This document shows positions 1 to 11,880 of a stretch of DNA of 64,000 nt, one piece after another (within the stretch, counting starts at the first letter, position 1; every line of letters starts with the position of its first letter). Under the pieces are notes generated by a model, which saw nothing but the letters and a program-made list of their open reading frames with translations, did not search any database and was not told the origin of the DNA. The position numbers and the translations under genes are program-made. The DNA is taken from contig OZ005652.1 of the NCBI GenBank assembly GCA_963930645.1, positions 267,818,006 to 267,882,005 on the forward strand, written 5' to 3'. Source of the DNA: Salticus scenicus. Its lineage: Eukaryota > Arthropoda > Arachnida > Araneae > Salticidae.

Positions 1-690
1 AAAGACAGATTTATTGTCTATAAATGACATCTTAAAAAATGCATATTTATAATAGTTATCTCACATATCGAGTTTCGTACAGTTATATGCCATTGAAGGT
101 GAGATATAACTGTCTCGTTATCGAGGAAATTTGCAATATAGCAGAGCCACCTATTGGCCGATAAGCATTCAAATTGAATCAGCATAATGTCTCATAATGG
201 CCTTCACATATATCACGTTTTGTTTGATTATAAGCAATAGAACCTGAGATATAGCCACCCCTTAAATTGCGGAAATCGATGTATAGCAGCGCCACCTGTT
301 GAGCGGTTGACACTAAAAGTTTATAGACACTCATTTAGAATAGAGTGCATTAATATATAAACTTATATGCAATTCTATGTAGTAGTTCCTGAGATATAGC
401 TTTCCCTTAAATTGCAGAAATATCTGTATAGCAGCGCTACCTGTCAGTCCATAAGCATTCAAATTGAATCTGCATAATGTCTCACAATGGCCTTCTCTTA
501 TATCAAGTTTTGATTGATTATACACAATAGAACCTGAGATGTAGCTTCCCCTTAAATTGTGGAAACTGCTGTATATCAGAGCCACTTGTTGAGCGGTTGG
601 CATCAAAAGTTGATAGGCACTAATATAGCTCAAGTTGCATCTACACGTAAATTTTTATGCAATTCTAAGCAGTAGTTCCGGAGATACAGT
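1..690 (-). repeat. R1 dispersed repeat, tandem copies with a 290-bp period
   Basis: Blocks such as ATAAGCATTCAAATTGAATC (161 and 451) and GCCAC(C/T)TGTTGAGCGGTTG (291 and 581) recur with an exact 290-bp offset. Each 290-bp unit contains two diverged half-units of about 145 bp, each with an AGC(A/G)G(A/C)GCCACCT..TTG core and a TTCC(T/G)GAGATA block. The same family occurs at 13150-14174, near 29415-29520, and flanking the Gypsy element at 48142 and 56329. By comparison with the hairpin-bearing 5' end at 14174, the copy is read on the minus strand. It has no coding potential and continues past the left edge of the window. Confidence 0.75.
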
Positions 691-3582
691 TGCCACAACC
701 CCCCCCCCCCACACACACACACAAGTGCTAAGTTATTAAAATTTGGTTTGTAGAAATACCTCTCATAGAACGAAATGCTTTGGAATACTTTCGGCTATTC
801 CTGTACATAAACCAATAACAATATTTACTCCATTTTCCATAGAGAGAACATATATCAGTGTCCGATTGTCTACTTTTTCTATCTGTTTGTCTCCGGCGCC
901 TAGCGTCCGTAAATATTTTGAGAATTTTTAAAAATGATACAATCAAGTTCACTATGGAATGTTCCCTATTTAAAATGACAGTAATAGGTCCTGTACACCT
1001 AGTTTGTTTACAGGGACAAAAAAAAAAAAAAAAAAAAAAAAAAACGTTTTAGGACAGAATTTTTTAAAAGTTACATTAAAAAAACTTTCTACTCTAAAAG
1101 TCCATAAAAACCTTGACATGTATTGTTGATATTCTAAAATAATGTTTTGTATAGAATATGACATGATTAACTTTTAGATTTGCAGGGATACACTAAAATA
1201 TTCAGATAGATTAAAAGCTGTAATTATAATCTAACGGCTGCATTTTCTTTTGCGTTAAACCTTTTTAGCACTTTCCAAAATGCCTAAGAGTGATTTTAAA
1301 ATCAATTAGTCTATCTAATATTTTTCAGTCCTGTCGTGTGAAACGTAGGCAAAGAATATTAAAAGTTATTCGATACAATTACGTACAGTTGAAAAGTGTT
1401 ATAATCAACGCGTACTGCATGATTTTTTCTTTCTTGTTTTTTTTATTATGCCAAAATAAATAAATAAAACGTCATTAGCAAAATAGGGACAAAAAATTAA
1501 AAGTCGTCATATTGATCCCATGCTAAAACTGTACTGCCTGCTGAAGTATGAAAAGTGAGTCGTCAACTATAAATTTTATTTTGAAACCTTTTGAATGATT
1601 TTGGTTTCACTACTGCACAATACTAATTTGGTTCTAATACTAATTTGGTTTCTGGTAAATTAAAATTTTAATTAGTTGATGGAATTGGCGTAATATATAT
1701 GAGTTTCATATTTTAAAAGTAAATAAAAAAGAAATTAAGGGTGAAAACTTTGCACGTGTTTGCTAGTATGATATAAAACTAAAATATGTACATTGTTTTA
1801 AGTAATTACTGAAACTTTATTTAAAATTTACTTATTTTTTATTTATTACACGATTATGTCATTAATGTATTTTTTGAAACACGGTAAACAACGCATTTCT
1901 AATCAGCGCGCGTGGCCTGACAGGGATTTCCTTAAAAATTCGTGTGGCGCTCAACGTGTGATGTTTAGCTGTCGGCGATTATAGGTAAAATTGTGTCCGA
2001 AAGAAAGAAGTATGTGTATTAAAATATAAATAAATATTTGCATGCAAAAGTTATTAGTATAGGTTACAATATAAGAAAATCTGACAAAGGAAATCTTTTA
2101 GAACTTAGTTTTAAACAGAAAATGTTTATCTTTGATTTTATTCAGGGATTAAAAGATCGTTTTTCAAGATCATTCTGATTCAGGGACGGTCCATAATATT
2201 AATTAAATCATCAATATACATTTTATCCTATAACAAAATTATATGACTTTCTTTTTCTTTTTTCTTCTCTAATTTCTTAATTGAGTTTGAGTCAGAGCTT
2301 TCAGATTCCCTCTTTAAGAATTATATGTTAGAAAATATATCCTACAGATGTTAAATAAAATAAACAACTTTCAGTTTCCTTCATCCAGTTCATTAAACGA
2401 ACTACGGTGCCCTTTGACCTAGAAACCTGCGACGCATCAGGAGCTCCCGTTTGTTGATGGTGATCACTGCGGTCGAAAATAATCAGATTTTTCGGAGTCC
2501 GATTTTTTTTTTTTTTTTTTTCCCCATTTCTTTGTATTATATTATCAAAATTTTCTGTATGGCGGGGGGAGAGAATTTTCAAATTCTAATTAAAATTTTA
2601 AGTAAGCTTTCCAAGTCAGCAGGTCATTTAATATGTAATAACTCAGTTTTTACATTGCAGAAGTCTTAAGAAAATTTTGAAACCGAAAACAGATAGTTTC
2701 AAGCATGAAATTTTCCGTTTTCAAAAGTCCGCTTTTTCACAGACCAATTATAAGTTATTTATTTTGTTAATACTAACTGATTTATGTTGTTTAAGCCTTC
2801 AGTTATTGCACTTCGCACATTTCCAAGGAATGATCAATTAGCAGATTAACATTCCAAAATAAAATTGCAACTTTTGTCATTCATTTTCTTTTTAAATATC
2901 TTATAACAATTAATTACAAAAACATTGTAATTAATCGCTTTTCTTTTCAAAAATTTCTGTACATGCTAATCTGGCACATCCAAATGAAATTCCAAAATGT
3001 TCTGCTATTTCAATATGAAAATACTGATACGGGGTTGCATTTTAATTTATAACTCAGCATCCCATGGCGGTCCCAAGTTGAAACTCACAGTAATTATAGA
3101 CAATAAATGTAAGAACAACATATAATTTTTTAAAGAAAAATAAAATACCACTTTTTGAAATAGTCAAGGTCAAAGGTAAAAATGTTTGACCTTGAAATTA
3201 ATTTTGTTAAAAATATGTGCATGTGATGTATCATTTGAAAGCCTGTATTAAATGCTTTCCAATGATACCAAACTTATGCCTCTACAACAATTAGGGAACA
3301 AGATATGGACAAATTTGTAAAACAAGAATTTTGAAAATTTGCACTTTTTACCCATTTTTGCAGCCCTGTATATCAAAAACTAAAAGAGATAGAGACTTAA
3401 TAATTGTTAAATATTCATTTCTCTATAAAACAAACAAATGAGGCCAGTTTTGTAAAAACCCGAGGGGTCTGGTTGTGATTTGTGTTGATTTGACACGGAA
3501 TGACCCCAAAGCAATTGATCTCATCGATATCATTTTTTTCTTTTTATTTACTGACATGGTTGATCTCTTTCAAAACATATTA
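691..3582. other. No gene recognised; AT-rich spacer with homopolymers
   Basis: This stretch holds poly-C followed by CA repeats (700-723), a run of A from about 1018 to 1044, and a T-tract at 2503-2520. The short ORFs overlap homopolymers and show no family motif. From about 3150 to 3480 there is a diverged segment with TTTGAAAGC and CCAATGATACC blocks that resembles decayed dispersed repeat. I see no exon, RNA gene or intact element. Confidence 0.6.
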
Positions 3583-3805
3583 TACAAATATTTGAATAAA
3601 CACAAAAAAATGCAATAAATACCAACAACTGTTTCGGATCGAATGAAAGCACGAACCTTCGTCAGGGTTTGGTACGTTCCCGCTTTGTTTGCAGCACTGG
3701 TGCCTACTTTGTTCGCCTGACGAAGGGTCGTGTTTTTTTTTTTTCTACCCGAAACAACTGTTGCTGTTTACTGCATTTTATGGTCTTTATTCAAATACCT
3801 GTACT
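3583..3805. repeat. Inverted repeat with two CTGACGA...GAAAC cores
   Basis: The left arm (ATTTGAATAAA at about 3590, CAACTGTTTCGG, ACCTTCGTCAGG at about 3656) is mirrored by the right arm (GCCTGACGAAGG at about 3716, CCCGAAACAACTG, TTTATTCAAAT near 3795). Arms are about 80 bp and imperfect, with a spacer of about 50 bp. Each arm, read outward from the centre, gives CCTGACGAAGG, a short variable stretch, CCGAAACA. This resembles the conserved core strands of hammerhead ribozymes found in Penelope-like and related retroelements, but the first stem II base pair is not canonical. It may simply be a palindromic MITE. Confidence 0.5.
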
Positions 3806-4779
3806 TATTATTTTTTAAACGCCAGCTCTGTGGAGCTTTTTTATTATTTATGATCTCATATCACTAAGCATAAAATAAATTCAAAATTTCTAGCTTCATA
3901 TAAATATATATATTTTTTTATTCTGCTTTCTCTCGGGAGAACTATCTTGTAATTCTATCAAAGCATTGTGAACCTTCTTTAGATTTCTTTTCAAAATGCT
4001 AACAGCTTCTGCTTTCGCTGACCATCTTGTCCGACGACTACATTTGATGTTATTCTTTGTCTGTTTTTCCATGATATCCCAGTATAAATTAGGCAAAACA
4101 AAAAACTTATAATTTCTTTGAACAATACCAAACAGATGAGTCAGACAGAAAAAGCATGTACGCCAACAAAGTTAAGGATGTTAAGTTTAATGGGCAATGC
4201 ACGGTACAAAAACAGCGTATTCATTCATTTCTCTTATTCTAGCGTAGCTGCTCTGTATATTTCTAAATATCTCAAAAATTTTACATTCCCCTTTTTCATT
4301 AACCCCTTACCTGACGAAGAAAAATTACGAGATTTGCTTCCCAATGCCACCATTTTTCACACAGGTGTGCGTTATTATGCGTTTACTGTTCCAGAAAATT
4401 CATCCTTTTCCGATTCCTCTCACTTCCCATCTTATCTGAAATAAGTAAATTCTTCAAAAACACTGTCATGGTCATTTAATTTCATTCCGAAAACATGAGA
4501 ATAGATTCTCTGGTAGCAGCACAATACAAAGGTTCGTACTTCGGAAAAGCGTATACATACGCCTAGGGCAGTTAACATATCCGGCTTAGTGAGACGGATA
4601 TATACGCACGGGGCAGTTAATAGGTTTAATTTTGACATATCTAATTACACTTATCTGTTCAAAATGATTGCATCAGATCAGGAGTACAATCAAACATATG
4701 ACATAATACTTTGCAGCACATGTATTTCCGTAAAGATTTCTTCGCGAACTTTCTTTGACATCTATAATAACCGAACCCT
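3806..4779. other. No gene recognised
   Basis: A 108-codon ORF at 4118-4444 (+) has no recognisable domain, splice context or codon pattern that would support it as a gene. No repeat ends, RNA genes or hairpins were seen. Confidence 0.5.
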
Positions 4780-7740
4780 ATTGATTTTGGTGAATCTGGC
4801 ACTTATAGTTTTTTTTACAGAGACACAAAGAAAAATCCTTTATCATTATGGCCAATGGGACCAAAATCTTAAAAGTGCGATAGCATCTAAACGCCTTATT
4901 CAATTGAGCAAACAATTTATACACATATTATAGGTAATAGTAGCATAAATTGCGTAGTTTTTGGTGAATCTAGCACTTACAGCTTTTTTACAGGGACACA
5001 AAGAAAAAATTCTTTAACATTATGACCTATTCGACCAAATTTTAAAAAGTGCGATAGCATCTAAACGCTTTATTCAATTGAACAAAAAAATTATAAACAT
5101 ATTATAGGTCAAGGTTTCACGATCTGTATAGCTTTTGGTAAATCTAGTACGTCTAGTTTTTTTACAGGGACACAACAAATAATTCTGTATCTATTATGAC
5201 CTATGGGGTGAAATTATTTAAAGTGCGATAGCATTTAAATGCCTTATCCGTTTGAGTGGAAAATTTATATACGAGTTATAGGTTTCCATCACATAAACTG
5301 TATAGATTTTGGTGACTCTAGCACTTAACGAGTTTCACAGGGACACAAGTAAAGACCTATAGGCTCAACTTATTTAAAATGCGACAGCGACTAAACGCCT
5401 TATTCAAATGAACTGAAAATTTATATATATGTTATACTTCACCGTCACACGAACTTTATGAACATAAGAGAATCTAGCACTGACTGTTCTTTTTACAGGT
5501 ACAAAATGCAAATTTCTTTAACATTGTGGTGTGGCATATGGGCTCAAACTTAGTGTGATAGCGTCTTATGCCTTAACCGATGGAACTGAAAATTTATATA
5601 AGTCACTGTTGCACTAACTGTAAGCATTTTGGTGAATCTAGCATTTGTAGGTTTTTACAGGGACACAACGAAATATTTATCATTATGACCTACGTGTTCC
5701 GCAAAATAGCGTTAAATTAAACATCGTGTACTATATAAAGAAAAGTACTCAAACACCCTATTATAATTTTCTCTTTTGTTTATTTAACAACTTCGCTTAA
5801 CTTTGTATACAAAACCGTTAATTACTCAATGTTCGGAAAGTCGAGTGGAGTCACTTCAGACTTCAGATTTTTTTATGTGTACACTGATTAAAAGCAATTC
5901 ATGAAACTGATATACCAAGTGGAAGAAGCTTTAAATTCCATTGGACCTATAATTATCCTTTTTACATATTTTTATTTAGCTTGGAATATCATTTATGTGT
6001 GTGGGTGAAATCTATTACCCAATTTGAGATTTCGGTGTTTCGATACACTTTTAGGTCCCCTGAATTCATATTTACTATTTTTACCATGTGTGTATGTGAG
6101 TGAACACGATAGCGCCTAAACGTTTTATTTAACCCCTTGGGTACATTTGACGTCTGAGACACGTCATTCACTTTTTTTTTGTTTTTTATTTTTGTTTTGC
6201 AATTCTAATTACTTGAAGACATTTTAATACTACATATGTCACCAATATTTTAGAAATAAATAAATTCTTACGTAAAATGTACTGCTTTTACATACTACTC
6301 CAAGCAACCAAAAATTATATCCGTTCCACATGCAAATATTTTCTCAAATAAATCCGTACCCAAGGAGTTAAATGAGTTGAAAGTAAGTACATATGTTATA
6401 GGTCACCCTAGAACGAACCCTATTGATTTTGGTGAATGTAGCACTTATAGTTTTTTTTTTTTTTTTTTTTTTTTTACAGAGACACAAAGAAAAATTCTTT
6501 ATCATTATGGTCTATGAGCCAAAATTTTTTAAAGTGCGATAGCGTTTAAATGCCTTATTCGACTGAGCTGAAAATTTATACACATGTTAGTCACCGTCGC
6601 ATGAACTGTATAAATTTTGGTGTATCTAGCCTTTATAGGTTTTTTACAGGGACACAAAGAAAAATTCTGTATCGTTATGGTCTGTATGAGTCCAAATTCT
6701 TTAATCTACGATAGCGTCTAAAAACCTCATCAATTGAGCTAAAAATTTATACTCATGCTATACGCACGAAGTGAATAAATTTTGGTGAATCTAGTTCTTT
6801 TACAGGAAGACAACGAAAATTCTTTATCATTATGTCCTGTGGGCTCAAATTATTAACGTCTAAACGCCATGTCGGATTGAGCTGAAAATTTATATACATG
6901 TTGTAGATCGCCATCACACTAACTATATTTATTTTGAACCATGTAGCTTTTATAATTTTTTTTAGAGGAACACAAAGAAAAATTCTTTGTCAATTGTGCC
7001 TTATGGGCTTAAATTATTTAAAATGCGATAGCCTCTAAACGCCTCACCCGATTGAATTTGAAATTTTACATACATATTACATGTCACCGTCGCACAAGCT
7101 GTATAAATTTTGGTAAGTCTAGCACTTACAGATTTTTACAGGGACGCAACGAAAATTTCTTTATCATTATGGTCTATGGTCCCAAATAATTTAAAATTTG
7201 ATAGCGTCTATGCGTCTTATTCGATTGAGCTGAAAATTTCTACACACGTTATAAGTGATCGTTGCATGAACCACACTGCTTTTGGTGAATCTAGCATGTA
7301 TAGTTTTTTTTTTTTTTTTTTTACGGGGACACAACGTGAAATTTTTTATCATTATGCCCTATGCGCTCAAATTCATTAAAGTTCGATAGCGGCTAAACGC
7401 TATATTTGATTGAGCTGAAAATTTATATGCATGCTATAGATCACCTTCAAACGAGCTGTATCCAATTTTGTAGAATCTATCATTTATAGTCTTTTTACAG
7501 TTACATAAATAAACATTCTTTATCATTGGGGTTTATGGGCAGAAATGATTGAAAGTGCGACAGCGTCTGACCGAATCATTCGATTAAGTTGAAAATTCAT
7601 ATAGTAATTGTTTCCGTCGCTGTCGCACGAACTGTATAGATTTTAGTGAGTCTGCATTTATAGATTTAACAGGGGCACAACGAAAATTTCTTTATGATTA
7701 TGATCTATGTTCAAAATATTTGAAGGACAATAGTGTTAAT
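4780..7740 (+). repeat. Tandem array, monomers about 155-175 bp, each with pyrimidine tract plus ACAG
   Basis: Each monomer contains TTTTGGTGAATCTAGCACTTA, a T-rich tract, ACAGGGACACAAAGAAAAATTC, TTATCATTATGGCC, AGTGCGATAGCGTCTAAACGCC and GAGCTGAAAATTTATA. ACAG sits near 4817, 4990, 5164, 5337, 5495, 5657, 6476, 6646, 6802, 7138, 7497 and 7669. The spacing is mostly 156-174 bp, with double spacing where units decayed. The array is interrupted at about 5700-6410 by a head segment with TTTCGGTGTTTCGATAC, AGGTCCCCTGAATTC and TGTGTGTATGTG, followed by a new start of monomers. Degenerate relatives are at 35980-36507. Divergence between monomers is high, so this is not a fresh satellite. It has no coding function. 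Confidence 0.85.
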
Positions 7741-8294
7741 TTATAGAACATACCACATAGAGAAAATTACTTGTATACTATTTAATGATATTTCTTACTT
7801 TATTTATACTACTGTTAATTACTTAATGTTCGGAAAATCAAGTGGAGTCACTCCAGATTTTTTTTTTTTTTTTTTTCCTTTTCAAATTTTAACTTATTTC
7901 CTATCTTATTTTCCTAAACATCTACTAAATAAGTTTTTGATACATTTTGAAATAAGTATTTTTTAAATTTACTAGTTTGTATCTTATTAACAAATGTAAA
8001 GCTTGCAACCAAACACATGTTTGTGTCACAATAAATCCTTGCTAGCATTTTACTGATTCTAATGAAAAATGCAATATTATTGAAATAAAAGGAAAAAAAA
8101 TCGGTCTTTAATTTTAAATGTCTTTTTCAACATCTTACTAGAAATGTAATTCGAGCTGTACACAAAACCTTATTTATTCTTTTTTTTTTTTTTGGTCAAA
8201 ATTTCACCTAAGAAAGTTGGGGGCCGAATTAAGAATAAATATAGTAGTAAAAAAAAATCGAAAAATCTTTTGCTGTCATTAATTATTCATTATA
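7741..8294. other. No gene recognised
   Basis: AT-rich DNA with T-tracts at 7858-7876 and 8178-8193. The segment near 7825-7860 (TAATGTTCGGAAA, GTGGAGTCACT) repeats a segment at 5829-5870, showing that both belong to the same dispersed family as the array upstream. Confidence 0.5.
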
Positions 8295-8554
8295 CAGTGA
8301 AACCCCGATCTATCGTTCCCGCATCCATCGTTTTGCCGCATTGATCGTTTTATTTCTATGGTCTCTGCACAAATTGTATTTAAATAGTGTTAACGAAACC
8401 CGCATGTATCGTGCTTCAAAAAGTCGTTTTCCCGCATTCATCGTTGTAAAATTTTTCTCCTGACCTTGTAAAATTTTTTTCTTGATGGTTAAGCGTACAG
8501 GCATACAAACTTGAATTACTGCTTTCATCCTAAAATAACTTTTTTACCTATTTC

Positions 8555-9050
8555 CACTGAGGATCAAAATGTGAAGCCATGTCTCCGGACTATCCATTAA
8601 TTTTGTAATTTCAGCATGGCAGGAAGAAACCTTTTCAGTAATCCTGAAAATTGTTCCGTGAAATGCTGTTGCGCGTGAAAAAATAATTAAGAATATCAAA
8701 ATCAAACAGAAGGGCAAGAAAATGATGATGATGATGCGGATAATGCAGATGAAGTGTGGTTGTGATTTAGTGATCATTTGCATCAATCAAGACGTTGCCA
8801 CATGCGGTATCCTAAAGCATAGAAGAAATGACCGATTTCAAAAAATGAAAAGAATAGCAAAGAAACAGAGGATAATTTTTCCGCGGATGACGTAATTATG
8901 GCGTTTGAAAATGCACAAACTTTTATATAAACAAAGCACAAGAAACTACAGAAAAGAACCAGAAAAATGTTGTAAATCTGGAAAAATTCCTGCTTAATGT
9001 GTGAAATGAACGAAAAACTTCGACATAAAATTGCCGATATTTTAAAATAA
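8555..9050 (+). pseudogene. Decayed pogo/Tigger-family transposase, C-terminal remnant
   Basis: In + frames, interrupted by several stops and shifts, the sequence reads fragments such as INFVISAWQEETFSVILKIV followed by an acidic stretch rich in Asp and, later, DDVIMAFENAQTFI and MCEMNEKLRHKIADILK. A W..V...T I/V pattern followed by an acidic tail is typical of the end of Tigger/Jerky transposases. The catalytic domain is absent. It lies between the two pogo-type inverted ends, which supports the call. The exact family is inferred from weak motifs. Confidence 0.45.
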
Positions 9051-9097
9051 TTTTTACTTAATGTTCTACAACATTGATTTATTATTTTGACAGTTTG

Positions 9098-9131
<34 letters not shown>

Positions 9132-9134
<3 letters not shown>

Positions 9135-10750
9135 CCGAAACGTAAGTGGAGGCCGTCTGTTGAGACTCGAAAAGATATTGGGTTCCGACTGTGTGTCTGT
9201 CGCGCGATAGCGACCGCAGAAGTCCCACTATTGAGTTGAAATTTGGTACACATGTTTATGATCACCACGAAATCAGCTGTATAGTTTTGGGTGTGCATTC
9301 CATTTGTAGTTAGTGTACAGGGACACGCCAAAGTTTTTCTTATTACGGCCTAAGGGAAGAATTTGTATGTACCGCAATAGCGGCCGCAAAAATCACACTA
9401 TACGCTGGCAATTTGGTACACATGTTCATGAGCTCAACTGAAATAGCTGTATAGTGTTATAGGTGTGTATTCCATTTGTCGTTCGTGTACAGGGACACGC
9501 CAAAATGTTTCTCATCATTACGGCATATGGGAAGAATTTGTATGTACCGCAATAGCGGCCACAAAAATCCTTCGAGTGACTTGCGAACTGGCGCACACGT
9601 TCAAGATTTGCATAGAAATAGCTGTATAATTTTTTATGGCTATATTGTTTATAAACTGTGTACAGGGACACTCCAAAATTCTTAACATTACGACGTGTGG
9701 GGTGAATTTCGTTTAAACGCATTTTAATATCATTACTTTCCAATCAACAAAATGAAACTAGCGTACGTGAGTAAGATGCTTAAATTTATGCTGTTTGAGG
9801 AAAATACGTGCTCTTAGGCTTTCAAATTAATGTACAGGACCTTACAAAAGTGTTCCGGCAATGCCACGTTATCATCCAAACTATGTTAAATTTGGAACAA
9901 TTATTAATGAAAAATACAGATTAAGCTAAATAGCTTTTACTGGTGTATACAATGGTTCTGGTTTGTTTACAACGAAAAGAATTTCGTGACATTAGAGCCT
10001 ATGGACAATTTTCTGTTTAAGCGGTAGTTAATGCGTTTATACTCCATTGAAAAGAATGAAATTAACATACATTGTAAGGATGCTTAAAAGCATGTTTACT
10101 CTTAAAAAATATATGTATAGACTAAATAATTTGTTTATGGGACCACACAAAATAATTCCGATGACTTACAGTAATCATCCAAATGATGTCAAATTAGTCT
10201 GAAAAAATGTTATAATTATTATAATTAAGTATATTCTTATTATTGCCGTATATAATAATCGTGGCTACTTTCCTGGATACATAAAAGATTTTCGTATTAT
10301 TACGTTCTATAATCGGTATTTCTTAAAAGTGTATTTTAACATAGTTGCACGCCCATTAAATATAATGGAATTTTACTAGAATTGCAAAAGCATGATTTTC
10401 GGTGAAGAAGTGTGGGAGTAGAATTGATAATTAGTTTACAGAGTTACACAAAATAATTCCGATATGCTATGTAATCTTTTTGCATGAAATTTGGTACAAA
10501 TATTTATGAATTTCAGGGAAATACAAGACTGTTAGTTATTAAGAACACATATATATGATATACAGATAGGAAAAGAAAGAGAGATAGAACGGGGGGGGGG
10601 GGGGGGGGTTGCTCAGAAACGCAACTGTTTATGTAGCAAGTCAATCGAATCAATATATATGTTACATAATAAGGAATAAATAAAAATGACTTGTTGAATA
10701 ATGTTTGATGCAAATAGGACGTTGAGGCTCCTGATCTGCAGATCCACTAG
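9132..10750 (+). mobile_element. Helitron-like tandem-repeat element, family B copy 1
   Basis: The copy starts approximately at a CGAAACGTAAGTGGAGGCC block after an A-tract. It then holds diverged monomers of about 175-185 bp with GTGTACAGGGACACGCCAAA, ATTACGGCCTA..GG, GCAATAGCGGCCGCAAAAA and TTGGTACACATGTT. Later monomers are more decayed. The 3' end is GGCTCCTGATCTGCAGATC then CACTAG followed by T (10751). A palindrome shortly before a CTAG terminus is the Helitron 3' signature. It is colinear with family B copy 2 (21033-22832) across its whole length. It has no Rep or helicase coding, so it is non-autonomous if the assignment is right. It lies inside the pogo-like element. Confidence 0.6.
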
Positions 10751-10918
10751 TTTAGTATACTGTATACATTATGTTCAGTAATTCATAAACATTGTTTTCT
10801 TCGCGTTTTGATCTTAACCCGCATTCGTCGTTTTCCCGCTTTCATCTTTTTTTTTTTTTTCTTTTTTTTCTTTTTTTTACGCACCCCGTGAAAAACGAGG
10901 GATCGAAGTTCTACTGTA

Positions 10919-11264
10919 CATATTAAATTAGTCACTTTTTGTATACAAATGGTCACTTATTTTGCATCAGTTTCTTGGTGGGAACCCTACAATTTTCTCT
11001 CTGTTATCTCCCACATGCCCACATAAAATACAAAATTAATGTTCGATACATTCTGATTTTCGATTTATCATTACTCACGAAAAGCCTTTTCATTGCTGTT
11101 GTTTCTTTTCATTTTCATTTGTAAAAAGCTTCTTTCCCCCTTTTTTTTTCTTTCTAAAATTTTGTCCAAATATCTTGTAATGAGATCCATTTGCTATTAA
11201 TAATTGTGAGCTTTGTTTGCAATTTTCATTTGTGTATTAATACTTATTTCCTTTTTTGTTGCAG
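10919..11264 (+). other. Short unique intron segment ending in the TIA-1 exon acceptor
   Basis: This segment between the pogo-like end and the exon contains no repeat I could match elsewhere in the window. It ends in a T-rich tract and TTGTTGCAG at 11264, which acts as the 3' splice site for the 11265 exon. It is probably old intron sequence. Confidence 0.6.
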
Positions 11265-11352
11265 AACATTACCATATTTTTGTTGGAGACCTTAGTCCTG
11301 AAATTGAAACAGCACAACTACGAGAGGCCTTTTCACCATTTGGGGAAATATC
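11265..11352 (+). CDS. TIA1: TIA-1/TIAR (Rox8)-like RNA-binding protein, internal exon, first half of RRM2
   Basis: This is an 88-bp exon of a TIA-1 family splicing and stress-granule protein. TIA-1 family proteins bind U-rich RNA downstream of weak 5' splice sites and in 3'UTRs. The exon follows a pyrimidine-rich tract ending TTGTTGCAG (acceptor at 11261-11264) and ends at TC|GTAAGT, a consensus donor. It begins in codon phase with two bases left over. The translation starts HYHIFVGDLSPEI, carries the RNP2 motif IFVGDL and ends FGEIS. This closely matches the start of RRM2 in vertebrate TIA1/TIAR and Drosophila Rox8. The split Ser codon (TC + G) is completed exactly by the exon at 38534. It has no stop codon. 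I did not find the preceding exon in the window. The family call is firm; the choice between TIA1, TIAL1 and Rox8 names is arbitrary for an arthropod. Confidence 0.93.
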
Positions 11353-11504
11353 GTAAGTAATTATTTTAAATTCAAATCTTTTATTAGATACCACAGTGGA
11401 ACTTAGTTTTCTGTGTTTAGTTGAGTCAGAACTAATTTTATAAAGGGTTGACACCTGGAACCCTGTTAAATCTCTTCTGCCATCTTCAATATTAAAAAAA
11501 AAAA

Positions 11505-11880
11505 AAAAAAAAAAAATTACTATAACTAGCCGCCTTCAGCGACCAGTTGGTTTGCGATTCCTGAAAAATCTCACCGTATTAAACTCCCGTTCAGTGGCGC
11601 AAGCGGTGCCTTCTCCCCGTTTTAGAACCTACAACAGCTTCCTCGCTTATAATGCAAATAATACTTTTAAAAATTCTAGCTTAGCAAATTTTTACCCTGT
11701 GGCTGCGGTGTTCCTTTGCGTTCCATTATATGAAACAGCCCATTCGATCACCGTGTGAAAACGACATTTGAAAATTCTAGTCGTGGTAACCTCCCCTCCC
11801 CCAACCCGGTGATACCCGCGGTCTCCTAATCTATCCTCAATAAAGAATTGAATTAAAATTGGATATATTGAACTTATAAA
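11505..11880. repeat. Dispersed repeat, copy 1 (related to 18841-19232)
   Basis: GCGACCAGTTGGTTTGCGAT, GAAAAATCTCACCGTATTAAA, CCTTCTCCCCGTTTTAGAAC and CTACAACAG are shared, with substitutions, with 18850-18950. The other copy runs to a pogo-type end, so this is probably an internal piece of a second pogo/Tigger family. It follows poly-A at about 11492-11516. The 68- and 111-codon ORFs in the two copies are not conserved with each other beyond the shared DNA. Confidence 0.55.

Larger units (their letters stand above)
8295..10916 (+). mobile_element. pogo/Tigger-like DNA transposon, internally deleted and interrupted
   Basis: The left end CAGTGAAACCCCGATCTATC (8295) and the right end, read on the minus strand CAGTAGAACTTCGATCCCTC (to 10916), form inverted repeats flanked by TA (8293-8294 and 10917-10918). 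CAGT ends with TA duplication and CCCGAT motifs are typical of pogo/Tigger elements of the Tc1-mariner superfamily. Inside, the sub-terminal motif CCGCAT(C/T)..TCGTT recurs several times. Only the C-terminal part of a transposase remnant remains (8555-9050). A tandem-repeat Helitron-like copy (about 9132-10750) occupies the right half and is probably a later insertion. Confidence 0.75.

Noticed and set aside
4118..4444. 108-codon ORF on the + strand
   Set aside because: No domain, no splice or promoter context, composition like surrounding intron; length is within chance for this AT-rich DNA.
8783..9331. 182-codon ORF on the minus strand
   Set aside because: It runs through a poly-A/T tract (poly-Phe) and across the pogo remnant and family B repeat; not conserved in family B copy 2.
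1..11264. Search for the preceding TIA-1 exon (end of RRM1)
   Set aside because: No segment reading a VNWA-type RRM1 end followed by a donor was found; nearly all of the interval is repeat.
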